DNA of 64,000 nucleotides. It comes from Halomonas sp. LR3S48. Its GTDB lineage: Bacteria > Pseudomonadota > Gammaproteobacteria > Pseudomonadales > Halomonadaceae. The stretch spans positions 992,001-1,056,000 of the forward strand of contig NZ_CP107009.1 in NCBI RefSeq assembly GCF_025725665.1. Direction: 5' to 3'. A program made the position numbers and the translations under genes. The notes below the pieces were generated by a model. The model had not been told where the DNA came from, made no database searches, and saw only the letters and a list, made by a program, of their open reading frames with translations. Position 1 is the stretch's first letter. The number at the start of each line of letters is the position of its first letter. Below, one piece after another: positions 8,061 to 16,334 of the stretch.

Positions 8061-8857
8061 CCGGCTTGCCACTTATCCCACGACGCAGGGGCTTGCTCCG
8101 AGCGCTGTCGATTCTCGCCATGGCGCTGCTGCTGCAGGCGTGTGACACCGAGTTGTATACCGACCTCAGCGAGCGCGAGGCCAACGTCATGGTGGCGGCG
8201 CTGGCCAGGCACGGTATTCCTGCCAAGCGGGTCGCCGCCGATGGCGGTCGCATGACCGTTACCGTCGACGAGGATCGCTTTGCCGAGGCGGTGGAGATAC
8301 TGGATCGCCTGGGGCTGCCCCAGGAGCGCTTTTCCAATCTTGGCGAGATCTTCCAGGGCAACAGCCTGGTGTCGTCGCCGGTACAGGAGCGCGCTCAGAT
8401 GCTTTATGCGCTCAGCGAAGAACTGTCGCATACGGTGTCGCAGATCGATGGCGTTCTCACGGCCCGGGTGCACGTCGTCCTTCCCGAGAACGACCTGGTG
8501 CGGCAGGACAGCACGCCCTCGTCGGCCTCGGTGTTCATTCGCCACGCGCCAGAACTCGAGGTGGGGCCGCTGATCCCACGGATAAAGACCTTGGTGGCCA
8601 ACGGCATTGCCGGGCTCTCCTACGACAACGTCTCGGTGGTGCCGGTGGCGGCGATGAGGCTGGAGCCCAGGGTGGAAATAGTGCCACCGCAGACGAGCGC
8701 TTTTCTCGGTATCGCCATGCCGGCGAGCAGCGTCGGGCGGGTCAGTTGGCTGTTCGGTATCTTCGCCGCCGTGCTGCTGGGCCTGGCCGGGGCGGTGGGG
8801 TGGATGACCTGGCAGCGCCGTCGGCGCGTGCCCTACGACCTGGAGCCACCCACATGA
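8057..8857 (+). CDS. sctJ: T3SS inner-membrane ring lipoprotein SctJ
   Basis: A 266-residue YscJ/HrcJ/FliF-family protein. Signal peptide with lipobox LLQA-C (Cys29) followed by the family hallmark DTELYTDLSEREANVM, the first ring-building domain, a linker and a second ring domain containing QIDGVLTARVHVVLPENDL. A C-terminal transmembrane helix (about 225-245) is followed by a basic tail. SctJ forms the inner 24-mer ring of the basal body and is encircled by SctD. Start ATG 8057 overlaps the sctI stop; a start further upstream would lose the lipobox placement. Confidence 0.95.
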   Translation: MTGLPLIPRRRGLLRALSILAMALLLQACDTELYTDLSEREANVMVAALARHGIPAKRVAADGGRMTVTVDEDRFAEAVEILDRLGLPQERFSNLGEIFQGNSLVSSPVQERAQMLYALSEELSHTVSQIDGVLTARVHVVLPENDLVRQDSTPSSASVFIRHAPELEVGPLIPRIKTLVANGIAGLSYDNVSVVPVAAMRLEPRVEIVPPQTSAFLGIAMPASSVGRVSWLFGIFAAVLLGLAGAVGWMTWQRRRRVPYDLEPPT

Positions 8858-9546
8858 GCGGAGCAAATACCGCCGCCGAACGAGAATCGTCGGCCTCGGC
8901 ATGGCGATCCTTCGTCGAGGCGCCGGCGCGCTGCGTTGCGCGCCCTTGGTTGCAGGATTGCCTGGGTGGGATCGCCGGTGACGCCCTCCTGGAGTCGCTG
9001 ATGCTGCACCCTCGCTTCCAGCGCCGTCTGGCGCAGCGGCTGATTGACCGGCATGGATTGATGCCGCCCGAGTCGCTGCCCGCGCCCACCGAAGAGGACG
9101 CCCGGCTGCTGGCGCTGCCGGCGCGGGCCGGCGCCAGCTTGGTCCATTATTGCGGCGTGATCTGCCATGCCGCCGCTTTCGTGCGCGAGATCCGCGCGCC
9201 TCGCGTGGTGGCACTGAAGCAACGTTTCGGCGACGCCGCCTTCGCCGCCGCGCTGGCCAACCGCGAGCTGGCAGTGGCGGCAGCGAGCGACGACATCGAG
9301 ATACTGGCGCGGGAGGTCAAGCGCGATGGGCAGGCCTGCGTCTCGGCCTGGCTGTCGCTGCAGCCGCCCGAACTCGCCGCCTGGCTGAGGCTGGGGTTGG
9401 CCAGCGGCTTGCCGGAGGAGGTGCTGGAAGGAGCCTCCCCCGAGGTTTGCCGGCAAGGGCCTGGCATCGTGCGCTGCGCCGCCGCCATCGTCGATGCCGA
9501 GATCAGGGAGTCAGAGCATGCACGAACTGCCGACACGTCCGGGTAA
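8854..9546 (+). CDS. sctK: T3SS sorting-platform protein SctK (NolU/HrpD-like)
   Basis: A 230-residue soluble protein, Ala/Leu/Arg-rich, with ATG 8854 overlapping the sctJ stop. Position between sctJ and sctL, length near 210-230 and the helical composition fit the SctK family (YscK, HrpD, NolU), the adaptor connecting the SctQ pods of the cytosolic sorting platform to the SctD ring. Family members share little sequence, and no catalytic motif is expected. It overlaps sctL by 29 bases in another frame. Confidence 0.75.
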   Translation: MSGANTAAERESSASAWRSFVEAPARCVARPWLQDCLGGIAGDALLESLMLHPRFQRRLAQRLIDRHGLMPPESLPAPTEEDARLLALPARAGASLVHYCGVICHAAAFVREIRAPRVVALKQRFGDAAFAAALANRELAVAAASDDIEILAREVKRDGQACVSAWLSLQPPELAAWLRLGLASGLPEEVLEGASPEVCRQGPGIVRCAAAIVDAEIRESEHARTADTSG

Positions 9547-10114
9547 GGTCATCCTGCGCGGCGACGAGGCCCAGGCCTGGATCGATGGCTACGCCTTTCT
9601 CGAGCGCGCCCGGGCACAAGCCAGGGAGGTGGAGGCGAGGACCCGACATACCGCCGCCAGCGCCTATGCCGACGGCTTTGAGGAGGGGCGCCGGGAAGGC
9701 GAGGCTCGGGCAGCCGAATTGCTGACACAGGCCACCCAGCGGGTGGAGAGCTACTTGGCGGGGCTCGACCAGGCACTGGCCGAGCTCTCCCTGGGCATGG
9801 TGCGCCGCATCCTGGGCGAATTCGACGACGCCGAGCTGGTGAGCCGCTGTGCGCGCCAGGCCCTGCGCGAATTGCGCCACGACATGCGGGTCAGCGTGCG
9901 CGTCGCGCCGGAGCGGGTAGCAGCCGTCGAAGCGCTGCTGGCCCAGGGGCCGTCGATAGCCGAAGGCCCCGCCTATCGCGTCGAAGGCGACGCGCAGCTG
10001 GGGCCGGGCCAATGCCTGTTGGTCAGCCCGGTGGCGATCGTCGATGTCGGGCTTGATGCCCAACTGACTGCCCTGCGTCGCGCGCTGACGAGTGGCCAGG
10101 AGCTGCGCCGATGA
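9518..10114 (+). CDS. sctL: T3SS ATPase stator SctL
   Basis: A 198-residue protein beginning at ATG 9518 (GGGAG 7 bases upstream, inside the end of sctK). An N-terminal helical segment rich in Ala, Glu and Arg (FLERARAQAREVEART, GFEEGRREGEARAAELL) leads to a FliH/HrpE-like C-terminal domain with VRVAPERVAAVEALL and GDAQLGPGQCLLVSP. SctL dimers form the spokes that link the SctN hexamer to SctQ and regulate ATPase activity. It lies directly before and overlaps sctN, the constant order of this family. Confidence 0.9.
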   Translation: MHELPTRPGKVILRGDEAQAWIDGYAFLERARAQAREVEARTRHTAASAYADGFEEGRREGEARAAELLTQATQRVESYLAGLDQALAELSLGMVRRILGEFDDAELVSRCARQALRELRHDMRVSVRVAPERVAAVEALLAQGPSIAEGPAYRVEGDAQLGPGQCLLVSPVAIVDVGLDAQLTALRRALTSGQELRR

Positions 10115-11448
10115 CGTCTCCCGAGATCGACCTCGAGGCGCTGCTGCCGCGACTGGGCGCGCGGCTGGAAGAGGCCGAACTGCGTCCGGTACACGGCCGG
10201 GTACGCCGAATTCGCGGCCTGCTGGTGCACGCCAGCGTCGACGGCACCGGCATCGGTGAGCTGTGCTACCTGCGCGACCCCGTGAGCGGACGCCATGTCG
10301 CCGCCGAAGTGATCGGCTTCGAGGAGGAGCACGCCATCCTCTCTCCGATCGGCGACCTGCAGGGCATGTCCACCCGGGCCGAGGTCATCGCCACCGGCGG
10401 ACCGCAGGGGGTGCCGGTGGGTGAGGCGCTGCTGGGGCGGGTAATCAGCCCACTGGGCACCTTCATCGATGCCGCACCGGATCGTGACATTGATGCCCTG
10501 CGCATCTGCCCCGTGCATGCCGAACCGCCCAGTCCCCTGGCGCGACAGTTGATCCAGCATCCGCTGGCGCTGGGCATTCGCGCCATTGACGGCCTGCTGA
10601 CCGTGGCGCGTGGCCAGCGCGTCGGCATCTTCGGCGAGCCCGGGGTGGGCAAGTCGTCGCTGCTCTCCGCCATCGTACGCGGCAGCGAGGCGGAGGTCAT
10701 CGTGCTGGGATTGGTCGGCGAACGCGGTCGCGAAGTACGCGAACTGCTGGATGTGCAGCTCGATGCCAAGGCCCGGCAGCGCACTGTCTGCGTAGTGGCC
10801 ACTTCCGATCGCCCGGCCATCGAGCGGGCACGGGCCGCCATGGTGGCCACCACCGTGGCGGAGCACTTCCGCGACCAGGGGCGCGACGTCCTGCTGCTGG
10901 TCGACAGCATTACCCGTTTTGCCCGAGCCCAGCGCGAGATCGGCCTGGCCGCCGGCGAGCCACCGACCCGACGCGGCTATCCGCCTTCGCTCTTCGCCGC
11001 CTTGCCGCGTTTGCTGGAGCGGGCGGGGCCGGGGGCCAGCGGGAGCATCACCGCGCTCTATACCGTGCTCACTGAGGGCGACGGCAGCCTCGATCCAGTC
11101 GCCGAAGAGACGCGGGCCATTCTCGACGGCCACATCGTACTCAGCGCCGACCTGGCCAAGCGTGACCACTTTCCGGCCATCGACGTCCTTGCCAGCCGCA
11201 GCCGCCTGATGGATGCCGTCATCTCGAACGAGCAGCGCCGCAACGCCGGCCGAATTCGCGACCTGCTGGCGCGCCATCGCGACGTCGAGCTGCTGCTTCA
11301 GGTCGGTGAGTACCGCGAGGGCAACGACCCCCTTACCGACGAGGCGGTTGCCAGGCATGCCGCCATCGAAGCCTTCCTGCGCCAGAGCGAGAGGGAACAC
11401 AGCGACTTCGAGGAAACCTTGAAACGCATGGATGAACTGCTGTCATGA
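10111..11448 (+). CDS. sctN: T3SS ATPase SctN
   Basis: A 445-residue FliI/YscN-type ATPase. Walker A GEPGVGKS lies at residues 175-182, Walker B LLLVDS near 262-267, followed by the T3SS ATPase signature ITRFARAQREIGLAAGEPP. The N-terminal beta-barrel domain carries the LGRVISPLG-type loop and the C-terminal helical domain ends with ADLAKRDHFPAIDVLAS...RHRDVELLLQVGEYREG. It unfolds substrates and strips chaperones at the cytosolic base of the apparatus. ATG 10111 overlaps sctL, and the stop overlaps sctO. Confidence 0.97.
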   Translation: MTSPEIDLEALLPRLGARLEEAELRPVHGRVRRIRGLLVHASVDGTGIGELCYLRDPVSGRHVAAEVIGFEEEHAILSPIGDLQGMSTRAEVIATGGPQGVPVGEALLGRVISPLGTFIDAAPDRDIDALRICPVHAEPPSPLARQLIQHPLALGIRAIDGLLTVARGQRVGIFGEPGVGKSSLLSAIVRGSEAEVIVLGLVGERGREVRELLDVQLDAKARQRTVCVVATSDRPAIERARAAMVATTVAEHFRDQGRDVLLLVDSITRFARAQREIGLAAGEPPTRRGYPPSLFAALPRLLERAGPGASGSITALYTVLTEGDGSLDPVAEETRAILDGHIVLSADLAKRDHFPAIDVLASRSRLMDAVISNEQRRNAGRIRDLLARHRDVELLLQVGEYREGNDPLTDEAVARHAAIEAFLRQSEREHSDFEETLKRMDELLS

Positions 11449-11933
11449 CCGAACGCTTCCGACTCGAGCAACTCATGGCGCTGCGTGAGCGGCGCGAACG
11501 CCTGGCCGAGGCCGCCCTGGCGGCGCAGCAACGGCGCTGTCGGGACGAGGCGCACCGCATCGATGAGCTCGACCTCACCCTGGCGCGCGAGCAGAGCGAC
11601 TTCGACCGGCTAGAGCAGGCGTGGTTCGAGGCGGCGGAGGGGGCGACGCTGTCGCCCGCGGAGCTGGAGCAGGCGCGCCAGGCCATCGACGATCATGAGC
11701 GGCGCCAGACCGAGTTGGCCGATGCGCGCTCGGCGGCCGAACGGGAGCAATGCCGGCTGCTCGAGGAGTGTGCCCGGCAGGCCGAGGTCTGGAAGCAGCG
11801 CTCCCATGCCCGGGAGGCGCTGGGGAAGCTGGTCGAGCGTCGCCGCAGCGCTGATCGCATCGTGCAGGAGGGGCGCCTCGAGGCGGACCTCGAGGACACC
11901 CTGCCGCGTGGGGGGCCGGAATGGCGAAGCTAG
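11445..11933 (+). CDS. sctO: T3SS central stalk SctO
   Basis: A 162-residue protein that is almost wholly charged helical heptads (RLEQLMALRERRERLAEAAL, then RRCRDEAHRIDELDLTLARE), predicted to form the two-helix coiled coil of the FliJ/YscO/RhcZ family. This stalk sits in the centre of the SctN hexamer and contacts SctV. Position between sctN and sctQ is invariant in T3SS operons and supports the call. ATG 11445 overlaps the sctN stop. A separate SctP ruler gene, often found after sctO, is absent here. Confidence 0.85.
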   Translation: MTERFRLEQLMALRERRERLAEAALAAQQRRCRDEAHRIDELDLTLAREQSDFDRLEQAWFEAAEGATLSPAELEQARQAIDDHERRQTELADARSAAEREQCRLLEECARQAEVWKQRSHAREALGKLVERRRSADRIVQEGRLEADLEDTLPRGGPEWRS

Positions 11934-13057
11934 ATCTGGTGCCGGCGGCGGGGCGGCAGGGCTCGACGACGAGAGACACGGTCGTGGCGGCGCGTCTGCC
12001 CCGGCTCTCGCTGGAGCAGGTGACCATCCTCAACGCGCTGCATCGCCCGCGCCTGGCACTCGCACTCTCCCTGGGCGAGCGGGCGCTGCGGTTGCGCATC
12101 GTCGCGGAAGCCGGGCCACCTTCCTTGCCCGTGGCACTGGGGCTATCGATAGGCGGCGCCCCGGCGCTGCTGGAGCTCTGCCATGACAGCCTGGCGCTCT
12201 TGACGGATCGCCTGGCGTTGCGTACCGGGCTGGAGGCGTGCGAACCCGGCCTCGCGGCGCTGTGGCTGGAGTACGCCTTGCTGGAGTGGATCGAGCCCTT
12301 GGAAGCGCGCCTGGGCGTCGCCCTGCAGCTGGACGAGGCGCCTCCTTCGGCCGAGGAAGCCGTGGCCATACGCATTTCGCTGCACCTGGAGGCCGATGGG
12401 CACGCCAGCCATCTGCGCTTGTCGCTGGGCGCCGCCGCCATGCGGGCCGTCGCGCCGTTGCTGGGGGCTCTGCCTGCCGTCGAACCCAGGCCGTGCTCGG
12501 CGCTGCCCATCTCCGTGCAGTGGCTCGCCGGGCACCAACGGCTGCGACTGGACGAGCTGCGCGGCCTGATGCCGGGCGACGTGGTGCTGCTCGAACGACC
12601 GGCCGAGGCGCTGGCGATCGCCGGACGCTCCATGGCCAAGGTGGTGGAACAGGACGATGGCCTGAAACTGCTCACGCCACCCACTGCCGGGCATGGCGAC
12701 GACCTCGATGTGCCCCGGAACGATCTCCCCAGCAACGATTCCCTCAAGAACCATCCCCGCAGTAACGACAGGAGCCGTGACGCCATGGCAGAAGACTCTC
12801 GTAGCCCGAAACCGCCGCCCACGGATGCGGCGGCCCTGGATGGCTTGCCGATGCGCCTGGTGTGCGAGCTCGGCCGCCTGGAGCTCTCGCTCGGCGAGCT
12901 TCGCGAACTGGGGCCGGGCAGCGTGCTGCCGCTGTCCCGGCCGACGGAGAACGCCGTGGACCTGGTCGTCAATGGTCGGCCCATGGGCCGAGGGCGGCTG
13001 GTGGAGATCGGCGACAGCCTGGGCGTGCAGATCGTAAGGCTCACGGGCGATGAGTGA
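11921..13057 (+). CDS. sctQ: T3SS cytosolic ring/pod protein SctQ
   Basis: A 378-residue protein of the YscQ/HrcQ/FliM-FliN family. The N-terminal part (about 1-195) is poorly conserved. It is followed by a first SPOA domain (about 200-260, RLRLDELRGLMPGDVVLLE) and, after a charged linker, a second SPOA domain (about 308-375, LPMRLVCELGRLELSLGELR...NAVDLVVNGRPMGRGRLVEI). It forms the pods of the sorting platform that recruit substrate-chaperone complexes. ATG 11921 overlaps the end of sctO. An in-frame internal start at Met289 probably yields a short C-terminal form, listed separately. Confidence 0.92.
   Translation: MAKLDLVPAAGRQGSTTRDTVVAARLPRLSLEQVTILNALHRPRLALALSLGERALRLRIVAEAGPPSLPVALGLSIGGAPALLELCHDSLALLTDRLALRTGLEACEPGLAALWLEYALLEWIEPLEARLGVALQLDEAPPSAEEAVAIRISLHLEADGHASHLRLSLGAAAMRAVAPLLGALPAVEPRPCSALPISVQWLAGHQRLRLDELRGLMPGDVVLLERPAEALAIAGRSMAKVVEQDDGLKLLTPPTAGHGDDLDVPRNDLPSNDSLKNHPRSNDRSRDAMAEDSRSPKPPPTDAAALDGLPMRLVCELGRLELSLGELRELGPGSVLPLSRPTENAVDLVVNGRPMGRGRLVEIGDSLGVQIVRLTGDE
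12785..13057 (+). CDS. Probable SctQ-C short form from internal translation start
   Basis: Inside sctQ, ATG 12785 is in frame and preceded by AGGAG (12770-12774), a 10-base spacing. It would give 90 residues containing only the second SPOA domain. Yersinia YscQ-C and Salmonella SpaO-S are made exactly this way, are of the same length (about 88-100 residues), and bind the full-length protein. The site falls in the charged linker between the two SPOA domains, where other systems place it. This is inferred from sequence alone. Confidence 0.5.
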   Translation: MAEDSRSPKPPPTDAAALDGLPMRLVCELGRLELSLGELRELGPGSVLPLSRPTENAVDLVVNGRPMGRGRLVEIGDSLGVQIVRLTGDE

Positions 13058-13706
13058 GTTCGAGCCCAACCTGGTCGGCATGATCATCGTCATGGCCGGC
13101 CTGGGGCTGCTGCCCCTGGCGGTGGTGACCATGACCTCGTTTCTCAAGATCGCCGTGGTGCTGTTCCTGATTCGCAACGCCCTGGGCATCCAGCAGACGC
13201 CGCCCAACCTGGTGCTCTACGGCATCGCCCTGGTGCTGACCGTCTATATCACCACGCCGCTGGTCGGCGAGATCGCCTACCGGCTCGAGAACCACGGCGG
13301 TTCGCTGGAGAGCGTCGAGGACATCCGCGAGACCGGTAGGCTGCTGCGCGGGCCGCTACAGGAGTACCTGTCGCTCTACGCCAACGAGCGTGAGCGCGCC
13401 TTCTTCATCGATGCCACGCAGAACATCTGGTCGGAGCAGGCGCGCGAGAATCTGCAGGATGACGACCTGGTGGTGCTGATTCCGGCCTTCGTCACCTCCG
13501 AACTCGTGCGTGCCTTCGAGATCGGCTTTCTGATCTACATCCCGTTCCTGGTCATCGACCTGGTGGTGGCCAACGTACTGATGGCGATGGGCATGGTGAT
13601 GGTCGCGCCGCCGCTGATCTCGGTGCCGCTGAAGATCTTCCTGTTCGTTGCCGTGGACGGCTGGTCGCGCCTGATGCACGGCCTGATCCTCAGCTACGGA
13701 GGTTAG
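13050..13706 (+). CDS. sctR: T3SS export apparatus protein SctR
   Basis: A 218-residue FliP/YscR-family membrane protein with four hydrophobic segments. Conserved stretches are MTSFLKIAVVLFLIRNALG, a central polar loop with SLYANERERAFF, and the C-terminal block FVTSELVRAFEIGFLIYIPF followed by DLVVANVLMAMGMVMVAP. Five SctR subunits with SctS and SctT form the export pore at the centre of the basal body. ATG 13050 overlaps the end of sctQ. Length matches the family. Confidence 0.97.
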   Translation: MSEFEPNLVGMIIVMAGLGLLPLAVVTMTSFLKIAVVLFLIRNALGIQQTPPNLVLYGIALVLTVYITTPLVGEIAYRLENHGGSLESVEDIRETGRLLRGPLQEYLSLYANERERAFFIDATQNIWSEQARENLQDDDLVVLIPAFVTSELVRAFEIGFLIYIPFLVIDLVVANVLMAMGMVMVAPPLISVPLKIFLFVAVDGWSRLMHGLILSYGG

Positions 13707-13711
13707 CCACC

Positions 13712-13981
13712 GTGTCCGGCGAGATCTTCCTCACGCTGATGAACAATGCCCTGTGGACCGTACTGCTGCTATCCGCACCCGCGCTGCTGGCGGCGATCGT
13801 GATCGGCTTCGGCATCGGCCTGCTGCAGGCGCTGACGCAGATTCAGGACCAATCGCTGCCCCAGGCGGTCAAGGTCATTGTGATCATGCTGGTGCTGATC
13901 GTGGGAGGGCCGCTGCTGGTAGGGCAGCTCGTCAACCTGACCGACCAGGTGCTGGACAACTTTGCCGCCTGGTCGCGCTGA
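13712..13981 (+). CDS. sctS: T3SS export apparatus protein SctS
   Basis: An 89-residue FliQ/YscS-family protein with two hydrophobic hairpin helices (LLLSAPALLAAIVIGFGIG and VKVIVIMLVLIVGGPLLVG) around the conserved QALTQIQDQSLPQ loop. The start is a GTG at 13712, 5 bases after the sctR stop, with a GGAGG at 13698-13702 inside the end of sctR. It completes the SctR5-S4-T1 pore. Small size and motif make the call firm. Confidence 0.96.
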   Translation: MSGEIFLTLMNNALWTVLLLSAPALLAAIVIGFGIGLLQALTQIQDQSLPQAVKVIVIMLVLIVGGPLLVGQLVNLTDQVLDNFAAWSR

Positions 13982-13987
13982 GGTCCC

Positions 13988-14833
13988 ATGGCATTCGAGG
14001 AATTCTTTCCCTTCCTTACCGAGTTGGTCTATCCCATGCTCGTGGCCGCTTCCATCGGCATGACTCGGGCGCTGGGGGTGATCCTCATCACGCCGGCCTT
14101 CAATCGGCTCGGCCTGACCGGGATGATCCGCTCCGCCGTCGCCGTGACCATCGCCTTGCCGGCGATACCGTTCATCTTCTCCGCGTTACCGTCGCTGGGC
14201 CCGCTGTCGGCCTTCGGTCTTGCCGCCCTGCTGATCAAGGAGCTGATGATCGGCGCCGTCATCGGCGTGGTGTTCGGCATACCGTTCTGGGCGGCGGAGG
14301 TGGCGGGGGAAGTGGTCGACCTGCAGCGTGCCTCGACCATGGGGCAACTGCTCGATCCGATGGGCAGCACCGAGTCGGGCGTCACCAGCACGCTGCTGGT
14401 AGTGACCCTGGTAGCGCTGTTCTTCGTCTCGGGTGGCTTCATGATCATGCTCGAGGGGTTCTACGCGAGCTATGCGCTGTGGCCGGTGGAGCGCTTCGTG
14501 CCGGTGCTTGAGTCCCGCACCGCCCTGACGATGCTGGATATGCTGGACCAGGTGATGCGGGTGGGGGTGATGATGGTCGCGCCGCTGGTGATCGCCCTGC
14601 TGGTCGCCGACCTGATGCTTGCCTATCTGGCACGCATGGCGCCCAGCCTGAACGTGTTCTCGCTGTCGCTGGCGATCAAGAACCTGCTCTTCACCTTCCT
14701 GATGCTGCTCTACATCGTCTTCCTGATACCGCTGCTGGTGGAGGAGCTCGGCACGCTGGGTGACGGCTATCGGCGCCTCGAGACGCTGCTGGGCAGTGTC
14801 GCCTGGCTGCCCGGAGAGCAGGGGCGCGCATGA
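13988..14833 (+). CDS. sctT: T3SS export apparatus protein SctT
   Basis: A 281-residue FliR/YscT-family protein with about six hydrophobic segments. Family-typical stretches include GMTRALGVILITPAFNRLGL near the N-terminus and a central GVVFGIPFWAAEVAGEVVDL followed by MGQLLDPMGSTESG. A single SctT closes the SctR/S helical pore. It starts 6 bases after sctS and overlaps sctU by four bases. Confidence 0.96.
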   Translation: MAFEEFFPFLTELVYPMLVAASIGMTRALGVILITPAFNRLGLTGMIRSAVAVTIALPAIPFIFSALPSLGPLSAFGLAALLIKELMIGAVIGVVFGIPFWAAEVAGEVVDLQRASTMGQLLDPMGSTESGVTSTLLVVTLVALFFVSGGFMIMLEGFYASYALWPVERFVPVLESRTALTMLDMLDQVMRVGVMMVAPLVIALLVADLMLAYLARMAPSLNVFSLSLAIKNLLFTFLMLLYIVFLIPLLVEELGTLGDGYRRLETLLGSVAWLPGEQGRA

Positions 14834-15879
14834 GCGAGAAACCCAGCGAAGAGAGATCGCTGCCGCCCTCCGAAAAGAAGCTGCGCGACGCGCGCAAGAA
14901 GGGGCAGGTCAGCAAGAGCTCGGACATGGTCACCGCCATGGTGATGCTGGGCTGTACGCTCTATCTCGTCATGGCTGTCGGCGGCATCGAACGGCGTGTG
15001 CGCCACCTCATCAGCACCACCACACGTCTCTATCACGAGCCGTTCGACACCCTGTGGCCACGCCTGCTGGCGCTGGGGGCGGAAATCGTGGTGCGCTCGG
15101 TACTGCCGATCATCGTCATCTCCGTCGTGGCCGCCGTACTGACCAACATCCTGATCATGCGCGGCCCGGTATTCTCGGTGGACCCGATCAAGCCGAGATT
15201 CGAGCGCATCAATCCCGCCGAGGGCTTCAAGCGAATCTTCTCGGCCCGCGGCGTGATCGAATTCGTCAAGTCGCTGATCAAGATGGTCGCGCTGGGCACG
15301 GCGTTCGTGATCGTCTTCCGGCTGGGGCTGCAAACCCTGATGGACTCACCACGCTGTGGTTTCGACTGCCTGGATGGCATCTTCATGGCGTTGCTCAAGC
15401 CGCTGATCATTACCGCCCTGATCGCCTTCCTGGTGGTTGGATCGATCGACGTGCTGATGCAGCACTGGCTGTTCCGGCGCGATCAGCGCATGACCCGGAC
15501 CGAGCACAAGCGCGAGCGCAAGGATCTGGAGGGCGACCCCGAGATCCGCCGTGCCCGCCAACGCGAACGGCGCGACATGTACGCCCACACCGCGCGAACC
15601 GGCGTGGAGCACGCTTCGCTCATGCTGGGCGCCGCCGGCGACTGGCTGGTAGGGCTGCGCTACGTCAAGGGCGAGACGCCCGTGCCGGTGGTGGTGTGCA
15701 AGGCCTCTCCCGATCAGTCCGCCGCGCTGCTCGAAGCGGCCGCCACCCAGGGAGTTGCCGTAGCCATCCGGCCGGGGCTGGCGGCTCGAATCGCCAAGCG
15801 GGCCGGTAACGGCGGGCCGATTCCCCAGGATACGTTCCAGGCAGTCGCCGACGAGTTGGTGGTGGCCGGGTTGATCTAA
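14830..15879 (+). CDS. sctU: T3SS switch protein SctU, lacking the NPTH autocleavage motif
   Basis: A 349-residue FlhB/YscU-family protein. The N-terminal motif SEKKLRDARKKGQVSKSSD, four membrane helices (to about residue 210) and the linker RMTRTEHKRERKDLEGDPEI are all standard. In the cytoplasmic domain the autocleavage tetrapeptide NPTH, normally just before a conserved ALRY, is replaced by Ala268-Ala-Gly-Asp271 (15631-15642); the following LRYVKGETPVPVVV is intact. Autoproteolysis between Asn and Pro normally allows the switch from early to late substrates, so this protein should not self-cleave. It is the last gene of the T3SS operon. Confidence 0.95.
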   Translation: MSEKPSEERSLPPSEKKLRDARKKGQVSKSSDMVTAMVMLGCTLYLVMAVGGIERRVRHLISTTTRLYHEPFDTLWPRLLALGAEIVVRSVLPIIVISVVAAVLTNILIMRGPVFSVDPIKPRFERINPAEGFKRIFSARGVIEFVKSLIKMVALGTAFVIVFRLGLQTLMDSPRCGFDCLDGIFMALLKPLIITALIAFLVVGSIDVLMQHWLFRRDQRMTRTEHKRERKDLEGDPEIRRARQRERRDMYAHTARTGVEHASLMLGAAGDWLVGLRYVKGETPVPVVVCKASPDQSAALLEAAATQGVAVAIRPGLAARIAKRAGNGGPIPQDTFQAVADELVVAGLI

Positions 15880-15886
15880 AAGGAAA

Positions 15887-15913
15887 TGTCGATCCAGAGG
15901 GAGGTCGTACGAC
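15887..15913 (+). promoter_or_regulatory. Candidate ECF42 sigma-factor promoter
   Basis: TGTCGA (15887-15892) is followed after 17 bases by CGAC (15910-15913), 53 bases before the DGPF gene. From memory, ECF42 sigma factors recognise TGTCGA at -35 and CGA/TC at -10 and drive their own DGPF-sigma operon. The motif, spacing and position all fit an autoregulated promoter. Confidence 0.55.
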
Positions 15914-15965
15914 TCATGAATGACGGCCAATGAGCTAGTCTTGTGAACGACCAGGAGAAACTGCC

Positions 15966-16325
15966 ATGCAATACATGTTGATGTGCTGTATCGACGAGGC
16001 GCTGTGGAACGGCCTGCCGGATGCCGAGCGCGACTCGGTCATGAACGACTACAACGCTCTGATCCAGGAGATGGTCACCAGTGGGCACTACCGCGGCGGT
16101 GCCCGGCTGCAGTCGGTGGATTCGGCCACCACCCTGCGCGAGCAGAACGGCAAGGTGGTGACGCTGGACGGCCCCTTCGCCGAGAGCCGCGAGCAGTTGG
16201 GTGGCTTTCACGTAGTGGAGTGCCGCGACCTGGACGAGGCCTTGGGGCTGGCCCGGCGCATCCCGCCGCTACGGGTCGGCGGCTCGGTCGAGGTACGGCC
16301 GGTGGACCCCGCCTATCGACTATGA
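15966..16325 (+). CDS. DGPF (YCII-related) domain protein
   Basis: A 119-residue protein of the YCII-related/DGPF family, recognisable by MQYMLMCC at the start and the family-naming motif DGPFAES near residue 60, with GGFHVVECRDLDEAL after it. Such proteins have a ferredoxin-like fold; their reaction is unknown. It is encoded 9 bases before an ECF42-type sigma factor, the usual pairing, and is a presumed target or signal partner of that sigma factor. Ribosome site AGGAG lies 8 bases before ATG 15966. Confidence 0.85.
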   Translation: MQYMLMCCIDEALWNGLPDAERDSVMNDYNALIQEMVTSGHYRGGARLQSVDSATTLREQNGKVVTLDGPFAESREQLGGFHVVECRDLDEALGLARRIPPLRVGGSVEVRPVDPAYRL

Positions 16326-16334
16326 GGGACTTGA

